Translations under genes and position numbers: made by a program
Assembly (NCBI GenBank): GCA_961205875.1
Contig: OY540812.1
Span: 31,815,098 to 31,879,097, forward strand
Length of the DNA: 64,000 nucleotides
Reading direction: 5' to 3'
Source of the DNA: Sialis fuliginosa
Lineage: Eukaryota > Arthropoda > Insecta > Megaloptera > Sialidae
Notes under the pieces: generated by a model
Databases searched by the model: none
What the model was told of the DNA's origin: nothing
What the model saw: only the letters and a program-made list of their open reading frames with translations
Shown here: piece by piece, positions 58,760 to 64,000 of the stretch
Layout of the letters: every line of letters begins with the position of its first letter
Numbering within the stretch: position 1 is the first letter of the stretch

Positions 58760-59240
58760 TACAGGATTGGTCAAAAGTATAAGGATAAGTTTTAATTATA
58801 AAAAAATGCATGGACAAAAGTTTATTGGAAAATTTAAGCTTATTTTTTAGACATTTATTTTTTTCATGATTACATAGAGTTGTGACGTATTGATATTATT
58901 AACAAAATGGCAATATAGGTCAAATTTAGTGTCATTTGAATATATATATATTTTTTTCTCTTGACATAAAAATATCATAGTATATCAACACGGAAAAAAT
59001 TGTATAATAAAAATTACTGTACTAGTTAAATTGAAGGGCAGATTTATTATTGGAAAAATTGTAATGTGTATTGAAATTGTTATATGAAAATGTAGTAAAA
59101 TACTAAATGTAATTTTTTACAATGGAGCAAAGTAAAATTTCTGTCCTTTCCTTAGGTTACAATGCCGTAGGTAAAATAATTTTACTAGAAATCGTGTAAA
59201 AAAATTATTAGAAAATAGTAACTTTTGACTAACCCTGTAT
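58760..59240. mobile_element. Mariner-like MITE
   Basis: TACAGGATTGGTCAAAAGTA at the left and TAACTTTTGACTAACCCTGTA at the right (shortened here: CTTTTGACTAACCCTGTA) are inverted. 481 bp, non-coding. Confidence 0.75.
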
Positions 59241-59283
59241 TTATATATATTTTGTACAAATAATCATAATTAATTAGATCTGA

Positions 59284-60410
59284 TATACAGTGTGTCTCAG
59301 GATAGATGTAACAAGAGGTGTAATTAACAATTTTTTTCAAATTTTGGAATGACATTTGGTGATCGATTCCTGCTTGCTACAAAACTAACGTTTACCAAAA
59401 ATTAATTGATTTGGTCTTCTACAGGATGTTTTATAAGCAAAATTGTAAAAAAAATTACCTATATTTTTTCAAAATATGAAAAAGATCCACTAAGAAAGAA
59501 TGCAATTATGTTACTCTATACCAAATTTCAGAGAATTAAAAAAATAACATTTTCAATAAATTAAATAGATATTTTATTCTGAAGTAAAAAGTAGTTGTTC
59601 TAACCCTCACTTCACAATAAAATATCTACTTAATTTATTGAAAGTGCTATTTTATTTTATTTTTTTAATGCTCTAAAATTCGGTATAAAGTTACAAAATT
59701 GCGTTCTCAACAAACTTTTTTAGTGAGTATTTTTTTTATTTTGAAAAATATAGGTGGCTTGTTCTTGGTTATTTTTACAACTCTGCTTATAAAACAAATT
59801 TAAAAATTTTCGGTATACGTTATAGTCGAAGAGGGAAGCGACAAAATATTGCAACTACTTTATAAAGGCTGATTTTTTGATATTACGTCACATTTGTGGT
59901 GTAGAGATACAGCCTGCCGTCAGTCAGCTAGTTTCGTTAGCGTTTGGCGCGGGGGCGGCTATATTTTTGTAAAAAACTCGATACACGTTGCAACTACTTT
60001 ATAAAATATGAAAATTTATTTGTAAGCAGTATACTAAGTAAACCCGGTTGCAAGATTTTGTAGGCTGACTATGATAAAAGAGGTTCTTACTTAGTATACT
60101 GCTTATAAATAAATTTTCAGATTTTATAAAGTAGTTGCAACGTGTATCGATTTTTTACAAAAATAAAGCCGCCCCCGCGCCAAACGCTAACGAAACTAGC
60201 TGACTGACGGCAGGTTGTATCTCTACACCACAAATGTGACGTAATATCAAAAAATCAGCCTTTATAAAGTAGTTGCAATATTTAGTCGCTCACTTCTCGG
60301 ACTATTAGCTTTACATTAAGTAGAACTCGATCCCCAAATGTCATTCCGAAATTAGAATTTTTTTTATTCATTGCACCTTTTGTTACATATATCCTGGGAC
60401 ACACTGTATA
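59284..60410. mobile_element. Mariner-like element with nested palindromes
   Basis: Ends TATACAGTGTGTCTCAGGAT and ATCCTGGGACACACTGTATA are inverted. Two further palindromes are inside: 59500-59705 centred near 59605, and 59846-60290 with arms of about 195 bp sharing GTAGTTGCAACGTGTATCGA and GCTAACGAAACTAGCTGACT. Non-coding. Confidence 0.85.
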
Positions 60411-62306
60411 TATTTTTTCTTATTATATCTGATACGATATTATAATATAATATTATTTGAATATCGACATTTAAATTCGAAAAGTTATTAATAAAATTTT
60501 GATTTTGAAGTAAAGTCGAATTCAATATTAATTGATGTTATTTATTTAATTGATAAAAACATAATGAAGAATATCATTTTTGTATTTGTTATTATTAGTT
60601 TCTTTTTAATTGAAGCAGTTTGCCTTTTCTTGAATGTTTAAAATATTTTATTTACTATACCTACTAACCAAAAATTGTGAATTATATTTCTATTACCTGT
60701 TACTCGCGACTTCTCATCCCCTTGGAATACATTTTAGGTAATACAGATTTCTGTTATGATAGTCGATAAAATTTGTTTTAAGTTTTGCATTTGCACGCTA
60801 GATGGCACTAAACTAACCTAACCTATCGTACTCAAATTTTTTTTCACTTACCCCATTGAGTGGAGTATCTTTAGATAGGTATCCTAAAATGCAACAAAAT
60901 ATGTTTTATGACCTTTTGATTTTAACCCTTCAGCCACGACATATTTGCATTTAAATGTCGTTATCAGAGCGTCCGTTGAAATAACTCTTGTATACAAATC
61001 GTAATGACTACGGAAACCTATCATGTGCGTGCCCAACAAGCACTTGACTGTTTTTATTTATCTAATTAATTTTTGGGGTACAGATCAGTCTATATCCTTC
61101 CTTATGATGCAAGCTATCTCCCTGCAAAATTTCATTAAGATCGGTTTAGCGGTTTAGCCGTGAAGAGGTAATAAACAGACAGAGTTACATTCGCATTTAA
61201 GTATAATATTATAATAAAAATAATTATTACACTAGCCTCCAAATCTTTGGGGTAAATATAACACGCAAACCACTTTTGTGGTTAAAATATTTATGTACCT
61301 GCTACGATAGTTTAATTAAAAAGATCAAGCCATCCCACCAAAAAAAAAAAAAACTATAAATTAACAAGTTATAGAATATAAGAGGTTTACCCCAATTTAT
61401 TCTATATATTCTGACATTAACACAAATAATTTCACTTATTAATAATTAATAATCTATATAATATGTAAAAACGTTGGTGCGTATGTATGTGTTCTCATTA
61501 GGCCTAAACCACTGGACGTATCGCAGTCATATTCACACCATATGTTCGTTTGGTACTGCGTTAGGTTTATATTTTTTAGACCCAGTAGATAGTGCTAGAG
61601 TCGAAAATGTGTATTTGTGGTCCGATTTGACTTATATTCAGAATAAATGTTAGTTACGTTGAAAGAAACATTTTTTTTTACAAAAAATTGACTCGGTAGG
61701 TGGCGCTGGAGTCGAGATATTTACGAAAATGTGTATTTATGATATGATTTTTAAACAAATTATTTTTGGGCAGAACAACGTTTGTCGGATTAGTGAAAAC
61801 AACATTTACAACCCTCCATATGTGACAGGGGTTGAAAAATTAACTCCTAACCGCTAGTATACGACTATAAACATATGTTTTTTAAACAAAGTATGAACAA
61901 AATGTACACGTACAAGTAAAACATTAGAACTATGAGGCTGAGAGGGGGGGGTCTGACGTTGAAAAATGGACCAATTAGTTTTCCCGTAGATGTACATGTT
62001 TCTAATTTAACAAATGTCTGAAAAGTGAAAAGTTTAACTTCACAGAATTTTTTTTATTTCGATTAAAACATACTATGGAAGTGGATATACTCATTCTGGC
62101 AGCTGAATAATGTTTTTATTTAAACCTTTCAGCCCTGAATTTTTAATATTAAAAATAGAATTTCAAAAGCACAGATCAAAAGTTAGTACGAATTGGCACA
62201 ATAAGTAGAGCCCTGTAAACGTTATGGTGGTAAATGTAACCGACAGGGTTGAAAGGGTTAATGACATCCAAAGATAGTAGCCAGTGAGCTTAAATTAAAA
62301 CTTTAT
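60411..62306. other. Repeat-rich non-coding sequence
   Basis: Contains a family S fragment (60830-61050, inverted), an RTE-type tail (61075-61215) and a GGTAGGTGGCGCTGGAGTCG-type block duplicated at about 61580 and 61690. No gene seen. Confidence 0.45.
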
Positions 62307-62597
62307 TGTCCGGTATTATAAATGAGCTAACAAAATTTGCAAGCTTGTAAGCACTTTCAAATGAGGTATCAAACCTATCTGACAGTTTTGCACACGCGTG
62401 GTTAGTAAACATCAACGGTATTAAAACAGTGGTGATATTATGAAAATTATTTTGTACGGTGAAAGTCGCCAACTGTGTTATAATGTACCTACTCAAAATT
62501 CCATAACTAATTTATAGATATACTATCACAGAATTAATACCCCATTTGAAAGCTTGCAAGCTTACAAATTTGTTAGCTCCTTTATAATACCGGATAT
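62307..62597. mobile_element. MITE family C, copy 3
   Basis: Ends ATTGTCCGGTATTATAAA and TTTATAATACCGGATAT. The interior is close to 23170-23503 (AAACAGTGGTGATATTATGA and TTATTTTGTACG). Confidence 0.85.
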
Positions 62598-63410
62598 AGG
62601 ATTAAAAATTACCTTGATGTGGCCAAGAGAAATCACTCATTAATATTTACATTTAGATATAGATATTATGTATGTATGTATTTAAAATAAGGAACTTTGT
62701 AAATGTAAAAAATGATAATATTAGATCGTACAAATCTTGAGGCTTCCGCGGTGATATTGATATGATCTTGGCTTCTGGCCGATAACACGATCAAACCGAC
62801 GCGGCTTACACCCAGAAGCTAATATCGAATATTAGATCGATTTATATATTTTTTGTTCCAAAATTTTTATCAAATCTTTGTAAAATAAATAAAAGTAATA
62901 TTTTTAGAAGCTTTTGTTCTATTTATGTATTCAGAGAAAATTTGCAATTGGTAAATTAAAACAAAAAATATAACAAATTTAAAATTTAATCGCAAATATT
63001 TAATTGAAAACAAAAATTGCATATATTGATTAGCTATTTATGTAGGTATATTGTATGTATTTTAAAAATATTATTTAATCTAAATTTAGTTAGGGTAAAT
63101 TTGGGTACTTGTAAACGTCATCGCTAATATTGTATATATTCAATATCTTGCTTTTTTTTACATAGCTTTATAGTATAATATTTAAATGAAAAACAAACAT
63201 ATATCAATTTAATGTAATTTTTGCACGATTTTTTATATGGTTTTTGTGGAATGTATCTACCGCGTAAAAAGAGACCCTTATGTATTCTTTTTTGCTGGGA
63301 TAGATTGACTTTCTATTAAATTATCGTACCAGGTACACATTTCTTTATTTATATATTTATTTACAAGAGTAGTTGCGAATTACATTTACCCCAACGAATT
63401 GGTGTTAATA
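62598..63410. other. AT-rich sequence, little recognised
   Basis: 62735-62830 is a fragment related to 37510-37700 (CTTGAGGCTTCCGCGGTGAT, ACCCAGAAGC). Otherwise nothing. Confidence 0.45.
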
Positions 63411-63485
63411 CAGCGTTTCTCAACCTTTTAGTATTTGCGACCCAATTTTCAATCACAATTCTCATCGCCCCCCCCCCCCCCCCCT
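63411..63485 (+). mobile_element. hAT-like end fragment
   Basis: CAGCGTTTCTCAACCTTTTA and TTTGCGACCCAATTTTC followed by a long C run; this is a common insect hAT left end. No right end was found. Confidence 0.5.
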
Positions 63486-63593
63486 GCATAAAATAATTTT
63501 ATTTAACCTTTTTTCGAAAAACTTTGCTCTGTAAGACAGACGCAAGGAAGTCACTAATAATTATTAATCTTGTTTTTAATTTAATATTGATAA

Positions 63594-63890
63594 GGGGCCA
63601 TCCATAAATTACGTTACACGAATATCATGATTTTTGTAACCCCCTTCGTCCATGTCACAGCTGGTCAGATTTGTGAGACCCCTACCCTACCTAATGTGAC
63701 GTCACATATTTTGCAATTTTACACCTTAAAATTATTAAAATGATTAAAATGTCTACAAAAAAGCTAGTATATTATATTTTGAAATGTGATGTCACGACAT
63801 TTAGGACCCCTTCCCACCCCTTATCACACAATGTCACACTTCGTCGACCCCCTCCCCCCTTAACGTGTGACGTAATTTTTGGATGGCCCC
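63594..63890. mobile_element. Harbinger-type MITE (GGGGCCATCCATAAATTACG)
   Basis: Ends GGGGCCATCCATAAATTACG and CGTAATTTTTGGATGGCCCC are inverted with one difference; TAA flanks both sides (63591-63593, 63891-63893). 297 bp, non-coding. This family is widespread in insects. Confidence 0.85.
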
Positions 63891-64000
63891 TAAGTTAATT
63901 TAATAATATTTTGTATTTAATAATACAATGTGCAGTAAGTACTGATACAATCCTATTTATAAGTGTATTATATCAGTGTTTTAAACGTGCATTTTATTTT

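Overview
This is AT-rich nuclear DNA from an arthropod, almost certainly an insect. Four spliced protein-coding genes with canonical GT/AG introns are embedded in a very dense background of small DNA transposons, fold-back elements and retroposon fragments. The neverland and MSL2 genes place it in insects; I cannot assign the order with confidence from sequence alone. No bacterial-type operons, tRNA, rRNA or CRISPR arrays were found.

Genes, left to right. (1) neverland (nvd), + strand, last five exons 2943-10322, 5' end not visible: the Rieske oxygenase that makes 7-dehydrocholesterol in ecdysteroid synthesis. (2) msl-2, - strand, two coding exons 15869-13614: a short RING plus CXC protein homologous to the MSL-complex ubiquitin ligase. 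(3) AdipoR, + strand, nine coding exons 22545-31749: complete 393-residue seven-helix PAQR receptor with all four zinc/catalytic residues. (4) A retinol-dehydrogenase-like short-chain dehydrogenase, - strand, four coding exons 51359-43629, complete at 314 residues. nvd and msl-2 are tail to tail, msl-2 and AdipoR head to head, AdipoR and the dehydrogenase tail to tail. The genes are not functionally linked in any obvious way; three concern sterol, lipid or retinoid metabolism, but that may be chance.

Mobile DNA. Most non-coding sequence is repeat. Recognisable classes are TTAA-flanked piggyBac-type MITEs (3171-3897, 7352-7873), TAA/TTA-flanked Harbinger-type MITEs (7138-7327, 44867-45024, 63594-63890), hAT-type elements with 8-bp duplications (36932-37384, 41916-42963), a 10-bp-duplication Mutator-like element (48428-49012), mariner-like fold-backs (26844-27933, 28227-29265, 31227-31466, 54165-55024, 58760-59240, 59284-60410), RTE-like retroposon tails, and several unclassified families present in two or more copies. 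The introns of nvd and of the dehydrogenase are largely made of such elements, in places up to within about 15 nt of the splice sites.

A CpG-dense patch at about 57.58-57.78 kb stands out from the AT-rich surroundings and is a possible promoter. I found no convincing new multi-gene system; the most interesting signals are the transposon-built introns of nvd, the matching inverted repeats around most of AdipoR, and several elaborate nested palindromic elements.
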